NCBI GenBank assembly: GCA_036504095.1
Contig: DASXVS010000071.1
Span: forward strand, 124,001 to 188,000
Reading direction: 5' to 3'
From: Armatimonadota bacterium
Lineage (GTDB): Bacteria > Armatimonadota > DTGP01 > JAKQQT01
Length of the DNA: 64,000 nucleotides
Shown: positions 1 to 9,248 of the stretch, in pieces
How the letters are laid out: the number at the start of each line of letters is the position of its first letter
How positions within the stretch are numbered: the first letter of the stretch is position 1
The notes under the pieces: generated by a model
What the model was told of the DNA's origin: nothing
The model's input: the letters and a program-made list of their open reading frames with translations, nothing else
Database searches by the model: none
Translations under genes and position numbers: made by a program

Positions 1-590
1 ATAGGCTCAGGATACGTGTGCAGGCCGATGAAGTTCATGCGCAATTTGGGCAGTTGACCGATGACCGCGCGGCAAGCGTCCTCGCTCCACCAGTCGGGAC
101 CTTCGGGAAAATCGTGGAACGGCTGGATACCGCGAAGAGCGAACAGGGGGCGCCCGCGCTCGTTGATGATGGGCAGTCGCGCGGGGATGCGCTTATCCGG
201 AATTACATCGCTATGGAGGTAGAACCGGACCCCCAGCCGCTCGCAGAGGGCGTACGCCCCGTACAGCGTTCCGGGCGAGTCACCGCCCGCCACGGTCACG
301 AGCCTTCTATTTCGCTCCGTTGAGGTCTTGAGGAGATACTGTTGAGGCTTCAGCCCGAGCCGCGAGGGGTTGGGGGCATTTGCCACGGTTACCACGTCGC
401 CGGTCCGCGGCGCAATTTCCACAATCTCCGGCATTTCTCCGGTGCGCAGGTAGAAATAGCGCCTCACTTCCAACGCGCCCAGTCGCTCCATCGGCGAGGC
501 CCCGCGGGGACAGACAACCGCCACGCGCGCGCCGCAGGGTGCCGCCAGGGCAAGGAGCACCGGGATGACAGACCTCACGCGCTTCTTCAT
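1..590 (-). CDS. Secreted glycosidase-like protein, N-terminal part (runs off the window)
   Basis: The frame opens at ATG 590 and stays open to the window edge, giving the first ~196 residues. Residues 1-21 form a signal peptide (KKR start, hydrophobic stretch ending in PCGA), so the product is exported. A segment near residues 103-121 (SPGTLYGAYALCERLGVRF) resembles the alpha/beta accessory domain that precedes the catalytic barrel in GH20, GH67 and related glycosidases, and LRMNFIGLHTYPEP at the edge looks like the first strand of such a barrel. The start lies 32 nt after the GT4 gene, so it may be the tail of the envelope operon. The catalytic part is outside the window, so family and substrate cannot be fixed. 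Confidence 0.6.
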   Translation of the reverse strand, partial: MKKRVRSVIPVLLALAAPCGARVAVVCPRGASPMERLGALEVRRYFYLRTGEMPEIVEIAPRTGDVVTVANAPNPSRLGLKPQQYLLKTSTERNRRLVTVAGGDSPGTLYGAYALCERLGVRFYLHSDVIPDKRIPARLPIINERGRPLFALRGIQPFHDFPEGPDWWSEDACRAVIGQLPKLRMNFIGLHTYPEP

Positions 591-622
591 CGCCTCTACC
601 TCGACAACAAGCCTGATATACG

Positions 623-1759
623 CTACGCGGGACCGGCGGCGGAAACGGGCACGCCGGTGCGGGGATCGCGCCGCAGCACCTTCTCGTAGACGGCGAGGTT
701 GCCTTCCACCATGGCGTCCACGCTGAAGGATCGCTCCATCAAGATGCGGCCCGCGGCGCCTTTGAGCGCTGCCGCGCTGGGATCGGCGATAACGCTCCGC
801 ATGGCGTCGGCCAAAGCGGCGTCATCATCGACAGGAACCAGCCAGCCGTCCTCCGGGGGGCTGACCGCTTCGGGAATGCCGCCCACCGGACACGCGATCA
901 CCGGTTTGGCGCACGCGAGCGCCTGAAGGATGGCCACCCCCAGTCCCTCCATCCTCGCGGGGTGCACGAGGCAATCGATCGCCGGAAGCACATCCGGCAG
1001 GTCCTCCCGAAAGCCGCACCAGACCAGGTGTCCATCGATGCCCAACTCCGCGGCGCGGTCGCGAAGCCGCTGCTCCGAATCCCCTTTGCCGAATACGGCG
1101 ACACGGAGCTCTGGCGCTTCGTCCGACAGCCGTTTCACCGCGTTCCACAAGACGTCATGCCCTTTTCGTGGGATCATGTGCGCGACGATGGCGAACAGGG
1201 GTGCGTCCGGGGCTACGCCCAGCTCGGAGCGCGCAGCAGCCGCCCGCTCGGCATCAGGGTGGAACTGCTCGATATTCACCGCACTGTGGACGGTGGTCAC
1301 GTTCTCGGCCGCAACCCCGCCCGCGATGACAACCCGGCGGATCGCCTCCGAAATCGCGATGATGTGGTCGAAGAGGTTTTCGTAGCGCCAGCGCACCAAC
1401 GGCGCATCCCGAAGCGGATAATCCACCCGGCGGGACAAGACTGTCGGCCTGTGGCAGAGGCGGGCAGCGACCGCTCCCAGCGTATCCGCGCCGCGCCGGC
1501 TGTGCAGGTGGACGATATCCGGATCGAATGCCCGGATCGCCTTCGTCGCGCCCCACAAGAGACGCGGATCGACGTCGCTGTCGAAGGCCGTGAATTGAAC
1601 TTCCAGCCCCGCGTCGGCGGCGCGAAGGCCCAACGCGCTCGATTTCGGGCACACGAGGCAAACGCCGTGCCCGCGCATTTTGAGCCCCTGCATCAGATAT
1701 AAGACCTGCGCGGGGCCGCCCAGCCAATGCCTGCCGGTTTCGATGTGCAGAATCTTCAC
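623..1759 (-). CDS. GT4-family glycosyltransferase (GT-B fold)
   Basis: 378 aa. It probably transfers a sugar from a nucleotide donor to lipopolysaccharide core or another envelope glycan on the cytoplasmic face. The N-terminal half starts KILHIETGRHWLGG, typical of the acceptor domain. The C-terminal half has the donor-binding region, with HPARMEGLGVAILQALAC near residue 270. In the usual GT4 E-x7-E motif the second Glu is replaced here by Gln (ILQALA), which is seen in some subfamilies but is worth noting. The GTG start at 1759 overlaps the stop of the heptosyltransferase gene as GTGA, so the two are translationally coupled. Context points to LPS core assembly; the acceptor is unknown. Confidence 0.85.
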   Translation of the reverse strand: MKILHIETGRHWLGGPAQVLYLMQGLKMRGHGVCLVCPKSSALGLRAADAGLEVQFTAFDSDVDPRLLWGATKAIRAFDPDIVHLHSRRGADTLGAVAARLCHRPTVLSRRVDYPLRDAPLVRWRYENLFDHIIAISEAIRRVVIAGGVAAENVTTVHSAVNIEQFHPDAERAAAARSELGVAPDAPLFAIVAHMIPRKGHDVLWNAVKRLSDEAPELRVAVFGKGDSEQRLRDRAAELGIDGHLVWCGFREDLPDVLPAIDCLVHPARMEGLGVAILQALACAKPVIACPVGGIPEAVSPPEDGWLVPVDDDAALADAMRSVIADPSAAALKGAAGRILMERSFSVDAMVEGNLAVYEKVLRRDPRTGVPVSAAGPA

Positions 1760-2832
1760 GCCGCCGCTACCTCACTCAACAGGTCGCTCGCCGCGGCCAG
1801 CACGTCGGCCGGAGTGTTCAGGTCGATGGAACGGTCTTCCCACCAATCCCGCTTCTTGACGATGTTGTCCTGGCGCAGGATGGCGCTCTGCCGCAGCACG
1901 CGAACGTGGGGTTCGTCCCGCAGCCGATGCGGGTTTGTAGGCCCGAAGATCGCGACCGTGGGCGTTCCCGTCGCCATACCGAAGTGCATCAGCCCGGTAT
2001 CAACGCCCACGAGCAGCCTGGACCGGCGAATCACCTCCGCCGCATCCCGGAGCGTGGTCTGGCCTGCGACGATGCGCGGACGGACGCTCCGACATAGCCC
2101 CGCGATACCCTCCGCCATTTCGACGTCCGCGGGACCGCCGTGGATCACCGCCTCCAGGCCGAACGAATCCTTCAATAGATCGAGCGTCTCCGCGAACGCC
2201 TCATTGGTCCAATGTTTGTAGGGGCGGGTAGTCGCGGGCGTGATTGATACGAAACCGCGGGGTGAGTCGAACCCGGCGAGCAGGGCGTCCGCCCTCGCCC
2301 GGTTGCCGTCATCCGGGAAGACTTCCAGGTCAATGGGCGGGTTCTGATGCCCGAGGAAACGCAGGATTCCGGTGTACTGGATGGCGGCGCGGTAGGTCGG
2401 TTCCGGTACGGGGAACGCATGCGTCAGCAGCAATCGCCCCCCCTCGCGAGCGTCGTCCTTCCCGACCCGGATAGGCGCCCCGCCCGCCCACATCGCCGCG
2501 GCGCTTCGACCAAGCCCCTGGATGTCGAATGCAACGTCGTAGCGGCCGTGGAGGCGCCGGCGGAGGCTCAAGGTGTCTTTCGCGAACGACAGGACGCCCT
2601 TCAGGCCTTTGGCGGCCTTACCCTTTGCGCGATTCCAGACGATAACATCCCTCAGATACGGATTGCCTCGGAGTATGTCCGCGCTCAACGGCTCGACAAC
2701 CCAGTCGATCTGCGCATCCGGATACAGGTCCTTTAGCCCGCGCGCGAACGGCGTCGCCATGATGACGTCGCCGATAGCGCTGAGCTTGACGACGAGAATG
2801 CGGTCAAATCTCTTTTGCGTCAGGTCCGTCAT
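1756..2832 (-). CDS. GT9 heptosyltransferase (ADP-heptose:LPS type)
   Basis: 358 aa from ATG 2832, which overlaps the TGA of the upstream acyltransferase gene (ATGA). The family transfers heptose from ADP-heptose to Kdo-lipid A or to inner-core heptose. Evidence is the N-terminal RILVVKLSAIGDVIMATP signature of GT9 and the C-terminal donor-site run DTGLMHFGMATGTPTVAIFG followed by GPTNP. It lies between the LpxL-type acyltransferase and a GT4 gene, which fits inner-core assembly after Kdo addition. WaaC and WaaF cannot be told apart from sequence reading alone, so no symbol is given. No ADP-heptose synthesis genes are in the window. Confidence 0.88.
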   Translation of the reverse strand: MTDLTQKRFDRILVVKLSAIGDVIMATPFARGLKDLYPDAQIDWVVEPLSADILRGNPYLRDVIVWNRAKGKAAKGLKGVLSFAKDTLSLRRRLHGRYDVAFDIQGLGRSAAAMWAGGAPIRVGKDDAREGGRLLLTHAFPVPEPTYRAAIQYTGILRFLGHQNPPIDLEVFPDDGNRARADALLAGFDSPRGFVSITPATTRPYKHWTNEAFAETLDLLKDSFGLEAVIHGGPADVEMAEGIAGLCRSVRPRIVAGQTTLRDAAEVIRRSRLLVGVDTGLMHFGMATGTPTVAIFGPTNPHRLRDEPHVRVLRQSAILRQDNIVKKRDWWEDRSIDLNTPADVLAAASDLLSEVAAA

Positions 2833-3782
2833 TGAACCGGGTCTCCGCAACCGCCCTCAAGCTCTTCGGGTGGGCGTGTCTTCCAACGATTGTGCAGCCA
2901 GAGCCATTGCTCCGGGTGTTCTTTCACGGCGGTTTCAACTGCCTTGTTTATCTGAACGGTCAGTGCCTTGACATCCGCCTGTAGATCGTCGGAGACGACG
3001 TACTCGATGGGAGGGAAAATCTTCACGATGTGGCTGCCGTCCGGCTCACGGTGGATGAACGCCGGGAGCACGGTGGCGCCGGTCCGTATCGCCATATACG
3101 CGGGGCCACTCGCGGTGGCGGCAAGGCGCCCGAAGAACGGTACGAAGATGCCTTGGGTGTCGTTCTGGTCCGGCAGGACTCCCAGCACTTCGTTCCGCCG
3201 GAGCACCCCGATGCTTTGCCGCGCGGCGTTGCGCCTGGAAAACACGCGGTAACCCATCCGCTCACGGATGCCGTTGATGAAATCGTTCGTGGGCGCGTCG
3301 TCCGCATCGCGCGCGATGACACTGAGGGGATATCCCTTCCGGACGAACGTCGCGCCGAACAATTCGAAATTCCCGTAATGCGCCGTTATCGCCAGGATGC
3401 CGTGGCCGCGGGAGAGAGCTTCCCGCGCATACTCCTCGCCCTCTACACTTACCAGCGTGTCCAGACGCCTGAGATCCGTTCCGCTGAACCGCAGGAATTC
3501 GATGAGGTTCATTCCGAGATGACGGAACATGTCCAGCGCCGTCTGCTCGATACGCGCATGGTCCCACTCATTGCCGTATACCTGCCTCAGGTTGTTCACT
3601 GCCACGAGGCGGTACCTCCGCGAGGATCGATACCACAGCGCCCCAAGCCCGGCGCCCACGCGCAGCGCCGTCTTCTCGGGAAGAGCCAGAGCGAGCCGCG
3701 AAACACCCATCAAGGCGGTACGGCCCAGCCACAACTCGGCCCCCTTCCGGCTCAATCCCTTCTTGTGTATTGAAGAATCCAT
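2829..3782 (-). CDS. lpxL: LpxL/HtrB-type lipid A acyltransferase
   Basis: 317 aa, the usual length of LpxL/HtrB/LpxM enzymes, which add secondary acyl chains to Kdo2-lipid IVA at the inner membrane. The catalytic H-x4-E motif is visible as TAHYGNFELFG near residue 136. A segment GVLPDQNDTQGIFVPFFG, typical of the family, follows, and LWLHNRWKTRP near the C-terminus matches the conserved WxHxRW-type end. An N-terminal hydrophobic helix (about 22-50) anchors it. The gene overlaps the lpxK end by 31 nt and couples to the heptosyltransferase gene downstream. LpxL and LpxM cannot be separated by eye. Confidence 0.88.
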   Translation of the reverse strand: MDSSIHKKGLSRKGAELWLGRTALMGVSRLALALPEKTALRVGAGLGALWYRSSRRYRLVAVNNLRQVYGNEWDHARIEQTALDMFRHLGMNLIEFLRFSGTDLRRLDTLVSVEGEEYAREALSRGHGILAITAHYGNFELFGATFVRKGYPLSVIARDADDAPTNDFINGIRERMGYRVFSRRNAARQSIGVLRRNEVLGVLPDQNDTQGIFVPFFGRLAATASGPAYMAIRTGATVLPAFIHREPDGSHIVKIFPPIEYVVSDDLQADVKALTVQINKAVETAVKEHPEQWLWLHNRWKTRPPEELEGGCGDPVQ

Positions 3783-4846
3783 GTATCAAACGATTCAGAG
3801 TCATCCACGGCCAGGGTGACGCCAAGTACGCGCCAGGATTCGGCGCTCGCCAGTCCTTCCAGTTTCACGGCGTCCTTCGCCGTCGTCACAATACGGAGGC
3901 CGCTTTCGCGAGCCCTTTCCTCGACTTCCGCCACCTCGGCCTGTGTGTAGCGATGATGGTCGGCGAAACGGCACGGCGTTACGGCCGCCCCCAGCATCGT
4001 CAGCGTCGCTTCGAACGACGCCGGATCGCCGAGCGATGACACTGCCAGAACCGCGGCGCCCTTCAGAGCGTCCGCGGGCGCCGGGTTTCCGCCTTCAAGG
4101 TCCGTCAAGCCGCAGGGAGCGTGGCGCGCGGTCCAGACCGGCGCGCCCATCGCTCCCACTTCGGCCTTCAGCGCGTTCAGCCTTTGAGGCGTCACCAGAT
4201 CCGAATGCGTGATCAGGATCGCATCGGCTCGGCGCAATTGGCGCTTCGGTTCACGAAGCAGGCCCCGCGGCAGCACATACCCGTAGCCCCAAGGTTCCAC
4301 GGCGTCGACGAGCACCAGGTCCACGTCGCGGTGAAGCCGCCAGTACTGGAATGCATCGTCACACAACAACACATCGGGCGCGAAACGCCGTTCCGCCTCT
4401 GCGCCCGACAGCACGCGCCGCCGCCCTATCAGAACCGGTGTTCCAGGCAGCGCCCGGGCCAGAAGCACCGCTTCGTCGCCGGCGGCCGCCGCGGTCATGC
4501 GGACGCACTCGCCATCCGAAACCACATTTACGGCGTCCTTATCACCGGCCCGATATCCGTAACTCAACACGGCCGCGCGCGTCCCGTTGCGGGCCAGCAG
4601 GCTTCCCAGGTACTGAATCGTCGTCGTTTTGCCGGTGCCGCCGACAGTAACATTGCCGACACTGAGTACTACCGCCCGCAGGCGCACCTTCCTCAGCATT
4701 CCGGCACGGTACATCAGCCAGTATAGAGTGATGACCGCCGTGTAGACGCCTGAGACCAGCCACAACACGAATCGCGCGGCGGAGGCCCCTGCCCCCTGCT
4801 CCTCGTCGCGCATAATGGCCAGCACGCGGTCGGTACGGTTGCTCAC
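3752..4846 (-). CDS. lpxK: Tetraacyldisaccharide 4'-kinase LpxK
   Basis: 364 aa from GTG 4846. This start overlaps the kdtA stop as GTGA, the pattern used throughout this operon; a longer frame to 4969 only shadows kdtA. LpxK phosphorylates the 4' position of tetraacyldisaccharide-1-P to make lipid IVA. A membrane helix lies at about residues 26-46, and the P-loop GNVTVGGTGKTT at about 64-75 is the LpxK-type Walker A. Further on, LLCDDAFQYWRLHRDVDLVLVDA matches the family DDGFQ(H) segment with Y-W in place of the usual H, and TTAKDAVKLEGL is the conserved C-terminal motif. Membrane-associated, facing the cytoplasm. Confidence 0.93.
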   Translation of the reverse strand: MSNRTDRVLAIMRDEEQGAGASAARFVLWLVSGVYTAVITLYWLMYRAGMLRKVRLRAVVLSVGNVTVGGTGKTTTIQYLGSLLARNGTRAAVLSYGYRAGDKDAVNVVSDGECVRMTAAAAGDEAVLLARALPGTPVLIGRRRVLSGAEAERRFAPDVLLCDDAFQYWRLHRDVDLVLVDAVEPWGYGYVLPRGLLREPKRQLRRADAILITHSDLVTPQRLNALKAEVGAMGAPVWTARHAPCGLTDLEGGNPAPADALKGAAVLAVSSLGDPASFEATLTMLGAAVTPCRFADHHRYTQAEVAEVEERARESGLRIVTTAKDAVKLEGLASAESWRVLGVTLAVDDSESFDTWILQYTRRD

Positions 4847-6174
4847 GGAAGCAGCCCCGCCATAACCCGGGCGTACCGGTCGGACGCCCCTTTGTTCCGC
4901 TTCACCTCCGAGCGACCTGCCTCGCCCATCGCCCGGCGCCATTCCTCCGAGGTGAGGATACGCAGCCACGCGTCGGCCAGACCTTCCGCGTCCGTGACAA
5001 CTTGCGCGGCCGCCGAATTGTCGGCCTGTCCCGCCACGTCACGGAAATTCTGCATATTGGGTCCGTGGATCGCCGGAACTCCATGCGCCATCGGCTGAAT
5101 CAGATTCTGCCCTCCCCGGTTTGCGCCCAGGCTCCGTCCGACAAATGCCGCCTCGGCGAGTCCATAAAGGGTGGCAAGCTCACCATACGTATCGACGATG
5201 ACCACGTCCACATCGGCGGCCGGCCCGTTGCTTCGCAGCCCGGCTGAGAAGCCGGCAGAAGCCGCCAGCGCGAGGATGGCGGCGGCGCGTTCAATGTGCC
5301 TTGGCGCGATCAGCAGGCGGAGATTCGGCGTCACACTGCGGCACACCCTGAACGCTTGCAGGACGGCTTCATCCTCGCCCGGAAACGTACTCCCTGCGAT
5401 GAGCAGCCTTGCGTCGCCCAGACCTAGTTTGTCCCGCCATTCTCGTTTGGCCGCCTCGTTGAGGCTCGGTACCGATTCGTCGAATTTCGAGATGCCCATC
5501 ACGTGAACCCGGTCCGCCGGCGCGCCCAGTTCCCGGATACGCTCCGCATCGCCCTCCGTCTGCATCCCCATCATGGTGAGGTGATTCAGCATCCAGCGGT
5601 AGAGCGGCCTGAATCTCTGCGCCGAGCGGAACGTGCGGTCCGAAATCCGGCCGTTCAGCAACACCACCGGGCCAACGATCGACGCAGCGTGGATGAAATT
5701 CGGCCACAATTCGGTCTCTAGCAGCGCAACCACGGTCGCCCCCACGGCATTCACGCTGCGCGCCACAGGCCCAGGCATATCCAAAGGGAAATAGCGAGCC
5801 TGCTCCGCCCAGTCGAAGGCCCGCCGCGCTACTTCCTGTCCGGTGGGTGTGATCGTGGAAACTACGACCTTCGCATCGGGGCGGATCGCGTGAAACCGCC
5901 GGGCAATCGGCTGCAATGCGACCATCTCACCCACGGAAGCCCCGTGCATCCACACCCGCCGATTGGACGGCGGCAGCGCCGGCCCAAGCCCCAGCCGTTC
6001 CTTCCGGCCGGCACGGCTGTTACCGCGCGTTAACCTCCACGCGGCGTACGGTCCCCATACAGGCACAAGAGCCCCGAGCGCGGCGTTATACGCGATCCAC
6101 GGCCACATTCCCGAACGCGGATCATTCTCATCCCGGGCTGTCCGGCCCTGCCGGCGGTCACCGCCTGCGCTCAC
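4843..6174 (-). CDS. waaA: Kdo transferase KdtA/WaaA
   Basis: 443 aa. It transfers one or more Kdo residues from CMP-Kdo to lipid IVA. After a membrane-anchoring N-terminus (MWPWIAYNAALGALVP, residues 23-38) comes WMHGASVGEM near residue 77, whose Glu is the catalytic base of the family. The GT30/GT-B C-terminal half includes LLIAGSTFPGEDEAVL and PRHIERA, both standard. GTG 6174 is chosen because it overlaps the preceding stop as GTGA and has a GGGG Shine-Dalgarno about 7 nt upstream. An ATG at 6108 would also give a full-length enzyme. Kdo biosynthesis genes (kdsA/B/C/D) are not nearby. Confidence 0.94.
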   Translation of the reverse strand: MSAGGDRRQGRTARDENDPRSGMWPWIAYNAALGALVPVWGPYAAWRLTRGNSRAGRKERLGLGPALPPSNRRVWMHGASVGEMVALQPIARRFHAIRPDAKVVVSTITPTGQEVARRAFDWAEQARYFPLDMPGPVARSVNAVGATVVALLETELWPNFIHAASIVGPVVLLNGRISDRTFRSAQRFRPLYRWMLNHLTMMGMQTEGDAERIRELGAPADRVHVMGISKFDESVPSLNEAAKREWRDKLGLGDARLLIAGSTFPGEDEAVLQAFRVCRSVTPNLRLLIAPRHIERAAAILALAASAGFSAGLRSNGPAADVDVVIVDTYGELATLYGLAEAAFVGRSLGANRGGQNLIQPMAHGVPAIHGPNMQNFRDVAGQADNSAAAQVVTDAEGLADAWLRILTSEEWRRAMGEAGRSEVKRNKGASDRYARVMAGLLP

Positions 6175-6839
6175 GATTTCACCCCAATGATGACGTCCGC
6201 GCGGCGCTGGAGGCCGTTAATGGTCTCGCCCAGTTCGCGGGACAGCCTGGCCAGGGTTTCGTCATCCGCGTCCGAGGGCACAACGACGGGCTCGCCATAT
6301 ACGATCGCGGCTCTGGCGAACAGCTTGGGGAACTGGAAGGAATCCCAGCTTTTCATCGTCCAGGCGGGCGTGGCGCTTACCCCGGCGGGTATGATCGGAC
6401 AGCCGGCTTTCCTGGCGAAGTAGAACGTGCCGGGTTGAACCACGCCCGATGGCCCTCTGGGCCCATCCGGGGCAAGGGCGAGCGTGGCGCCCTCTCGGAG
6501 TTTGCGCACACAGGCGAGAGCGGCTTTGGCGGCGTCGCGCCCGGTGGAACCGCGGGTTGCGTCCCAGCCGAATTTCCGGTAGAGCCGGTACTGGATCTCG
6601 CCGTCGCGCGACGGCGAGATGATCGTGAACAATCCTCGATTGCGATAGTGGACCAGCGCAACCAGCGTCCGCCCGTGCCACGTCACCAATACCTGGCCCG
6701 AACCGCTGGCGAGTCGGTCTTCCATCACGTGTGCGTTTTCGACTGTGACGCGCATGGTACGGCCAATCGCGCCCACTACCAGGATGGCGGTGTTCGCGAA
6801 AGCGTTGATCTCCCATTTGCCGGGCAGCCGTAATCGCAT
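6171..6839 (-). CDS. DUF374-family lysophospholipid acyltransferase-like protein
   Basis: 222 aa, matching the size of the DUF374 (PF04028) family, which is related to LPS/phospholipid acyltransferases. Visible family features are VTWHGRTLVALVHY near residue 53 (His of the acyltransferase-like HGR motif), SPSRDGE, GSTGRDAAKAAL and the PDGPRGP segment near residue 125. The protein likely acts at the cytoplasmic face of the inner membrane on an acyl-glycerol or lipid A precursor. It sits between the flippase and kdtA, so a role in lipid A modification is plausible but inferred from context. The stop overlaps the kdtA start. Confidence 0.85.
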   Translation of the reverse strand: MRLRLPGKWEINAFANTAILVVGAIGRTMRVTVENAHVMEDRLASGSGQVLVTWHGRTLVALVHYRNRGLFTIISPSRDGEIQYRLYRKFGWDATRGSTGRDAAKAALACVRKLREGATLALAPDGPRGPSGVVQPGTFYFARKAGCPIIPAGVSATPAWTMKSWDSFQFPKLFARAAIVYGEPVVVPSDADDETLARLSRELGETINGLQRRADVIIGVKS

Positions 6840-6919
6840 AATTGGAATCGGGGGCTAAGGGTCGAGGGATGAGGATGGAATCTCCACACCTTGCCGGCGT
6901 CCTCGCACCCGGTCGCCCC

Positions 6920-8686
6920 TCAGGCCTCGGGCCTCTCCCTGAACTGCATTTCGTACAGTTTGGCATATACGCCGCCGCGCGCGAGCAGCGAATCGTGGGA
7001 TCCCTCTTCCACGATCTCGCCCGCCCGAAGCACGATGATGCGGTCCGCGTTTCGAATCGTTGACAGGCGGTGCGCGATGACCAGTGTCGTCCGCCCCTGC
7101 ATCAGCCGGTTGAGCGCGTCCTGCACGAGGCTTTCGCTCTCGGTGTCGAGCGCCGAAGTCGCTTCGTCCAGGATGAGTATTCTGGGGTCTTTCAATAGTG
7201 CCCTGGCGATTGCCACGCGCTGCTTCTGCCCCCCGGACAATTTCGCGCCCCGCTCTCCTACCAATGTCTCGTATCCATCAGGCAGCGCCTGAACAAACAT
7301 ATCGGCGTGGGCCGCGACGGCCGCGGCGCGCATCTCGGTCTCCGACGCCCCCGGCCTTCCATACAGGATGTTATCGCGGATGGTCCCGGAGAACAGGAGC
7401 GTGTCCTGAGGCACCATCGCCACCTGGAGTCGGAGCGAATGGATCGTGTATTCCCGCACATCGCGGCCATCTACGTACACCGAACCGGCGGTCACGTCGT
7501 AAAACCGGGGCACCAGGTTCACGATGGTGGACTTTCCGGAACCTGATTCCCCTACCAGGGCAACGACGTCGCCCCGCGCGGCGCGGAACGAAACATGATG
7601 CAGCACCTCCGGCCCGTCTCCGTAGGCGAACGATACGTCGCGAAACTCGACGTCGCCTTCTGCCCGCTCCAGCGTTACCGCATCCGGTTTCTCCACGAGA
7701 TCGGATTTCGTATCCAACAGCGCGAAAACCCGTTCCGCGGAGGCGGTGAGCCGGCGCAGCGTGAGCTGTATATTACCGAGGCTCTTGGCGTTCTGCCCGA
7801 GCATGTTCAGCGCCAGGAGGAAGGCCGCGAGGCCGCCCGTCGTCAGTTCCTCACGCTTCACCATTCCGACGCTCAGAACCAGCACCGCGACGAATCCGCC
7901 TGTCGCAATGAGCTCTATGCACGGCCCGAGGATGGCGCGCACGCGAACCGCTCGCATGGATGATCGAAATGCGTCCTGGCTGCGTTCGGTGAAACGCCTG
8001 GTCTCCGTTTCCTCGGCGGTGAACGACTTGATCACCCTCACGCCGGCAAACGTTTCCTGCAGGATGTCCGATATCTCGAGCGCCCGTTGCTGCATCTGCC
8101 ACGAAGCCGTTCTCATGCGCTTTGCGGCGAACTGGATCACCAGCAGCATCAGCGGCACCACCAGAATGACGGCCAACGTGAGTCGCAGGCTCAGGTGGAC
8201 CATGTAACTGACGGTGCCGATCACCATGATCGGCGCGGTGATTGAGTCTATGGCGCCGCTTTGGAATGTCTCTGTCATCACGGGCACGTCGGAGGTGATG
8301 CTGCTCATCAACTGCCCGGTACGCCGGTCTTCAAAGAACTTAAGCGGGAGGCTCTGAACGTGGGCGTACACGGCTGTACGGATGTCCCGCGTCATCTTCT
8401 GCATCGCGTCGCTCACGAAAAACGACTGCCCGAAGCTCATGACCGCGCGGGCGCTGAACGCAGCCACAATGAGCACGCCCAACTGACTGAGCGTGAGTTT
8501 GGAATGGCCTCCGATGGTGTCGGCGACCCCTTTCAGCAGCGCGAGGGTAACCAGGTTCAGGAGCGACACGACCCCCGTGAAAGCCAACCCGGCGAAAAGC
8601 GGTGCGCGGTGCGGATGCAGGAAGGCCCACAGCCTTCCTATAACCGGGCTGATCAGCGGACGACGTGTTGCAGGACTAGAAGCCAT
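6920..8686 (-). CDS. msbA: MsbA-type ABC exporter (lipid A flippase candidate)
   Basis: 588 aa half-transporter, the usual MsbA length. The first ~320 residues carry six membrane helices with the ABC-exporter fold. The nucleotide-binding domain has Walker A GESGSGKST at about 378-386, the signature LSGGQKQRVAIARALL and Walker B RILILDEATSALD, followed by the H-loop VIAHRLSTI. MsbA flips core-lipid A across the inner membrane using ATP. Neighbouring lpx, kdtA and lpxK genes support that substrate over drug export, though sequence alone does not prove it. The start overlaps the end of the preceding methyltransferase-like gene by 34 nt. Confidence 0.9.
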   Translation of the reverse strand: MASSPATRRPLISPVIGRLWAFLHPHRAPLFAGLAFTGVVSLLNLVTLALLKGVADTIGGHSKLTLSQLGVLIVAAFSARAVMSFGQSFFVSDAMQKMTRDIRTAVYAHVQSLPLKFFEDRRTGQLMSSITSDVPVMTETFQSGAIDSITAPIMVIGTVSYMVHLSLRLTLAVILVVPLMLLVIQFAAKRMRTASWQMQQRALEISDILQETFAGVRVIKSFTAEETETRRFTERSQDAFRSSMRAVRVRAILGPCIELIATGGFVAVLVLSVGMVKREELTTGGLAAFLLALNMLGQNAKSLGNIQLTLRRLTASAERVFALLDTKSDLVEKPDAVTLERAEGDVEFRDVSFAYGDGPEVLHHVSFRAARGDVVALVGESGSGKSTIVNLVPRFYDVTAGSVYVDGRDVREYTIHSLRLQVAMVPQDTLLFSGTIRDNILYGRPGASETEMRAAAVAAHADMFVQALPDGYETLVGERGAKLSGGQKQRVAIARALLKDPRILILDEATSALDTESESLVQDALNRLMQGRTTLVIAHRLSTIRNADRIIVLRAGEIVEEGSHDSLLARGGVYAKLYEMQFRERPEA

Positions 8687-9219
8687 TTGATGAAAAACGC
8701 CGCCGTGAAGAGAGCCACACCGATGATCGACTGATACTCGCGGTTATACCATACCCGCTCCCATGAGAACGGCTGCCCATCCCACTGGTAAGGCGATAGG
8801 CGGGGCAGCAGGCGCGGAACTGCCTGGCAATACGTCAGATACGCGTCACCGAGAACGCCCCGAAGGTGCTCCTCTTCGTTCACGATGGTGCCCCAGTAGA
8901 AGAACCAGTACATCACCACCGAGACCGGCACAGACCACCAGAGGCCGCTCATGACGCAGTAGGCCGCGCCGATGAAGAGGCTGCCCAGGTACAGAGGGTT
9001 TCGTACATGCGCGAACGGCCCCTTGCACGCCAGTTCGGCGTTCTTGCTGATGCATCCCGCAGCCCAGACGCGGATCAACTCGCCGATCACCACCAGCGCA
9101 ACGCCCGTTGCCAGCAGTGTGGCCGTGGGCCGTGCGAAGATCACGAAGACCAGCGGTACCAGAAGCGAGAACATCGTCCGCTTGCGCACCACCCAACGTT
9201 TTAACGGCACATCGCTCAA
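8653..9219 (-). CDS. Isoprenylcysteine carboxyl methyltransferase / PEMT-family membrane protein
   Basis: 188 aa integral membrane protein with four or five predicted helices. GPFAHVRNPLYLGSL near residue 68 and the E-E-H-L then Y-x2-Y...VPRLLPR segment are the SAM-binding features of the ICMT/phospholipid methyltransferase superfamily. A SAM-dependent methylation of a lipid or small hydrophobic substrate is therefore likely. The gene is embedded between lpxB and msbA and overlaps msbA by 34 nt, so it is expressed with lipid A assembly; a lipid A or phospholipid substrate is inference. The actual substrate cannot be read from sequence. Confidence 0.75.
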   Translation of the reverse strand: MSDVPLKRWVVRKRTMFSLLVPLVFVIFARPTATLLATGVALVVIGELIRVWAAGCISKNAELACKGPFAHVRNPLYLGSLFIGAAYCVMSGLWWSVPVSVVMYWFFYWGTIVNEEEHLRGVLGDAYLTYCQAVPRLLPRLSPYQWDGQPFSWERVWYNREYQSIIGVALFTAAFFIKWLLVLQHVVR

Positions 9220-9248
9220 ATCAATCTCGTTTCATTCTCAGTGCGCGC

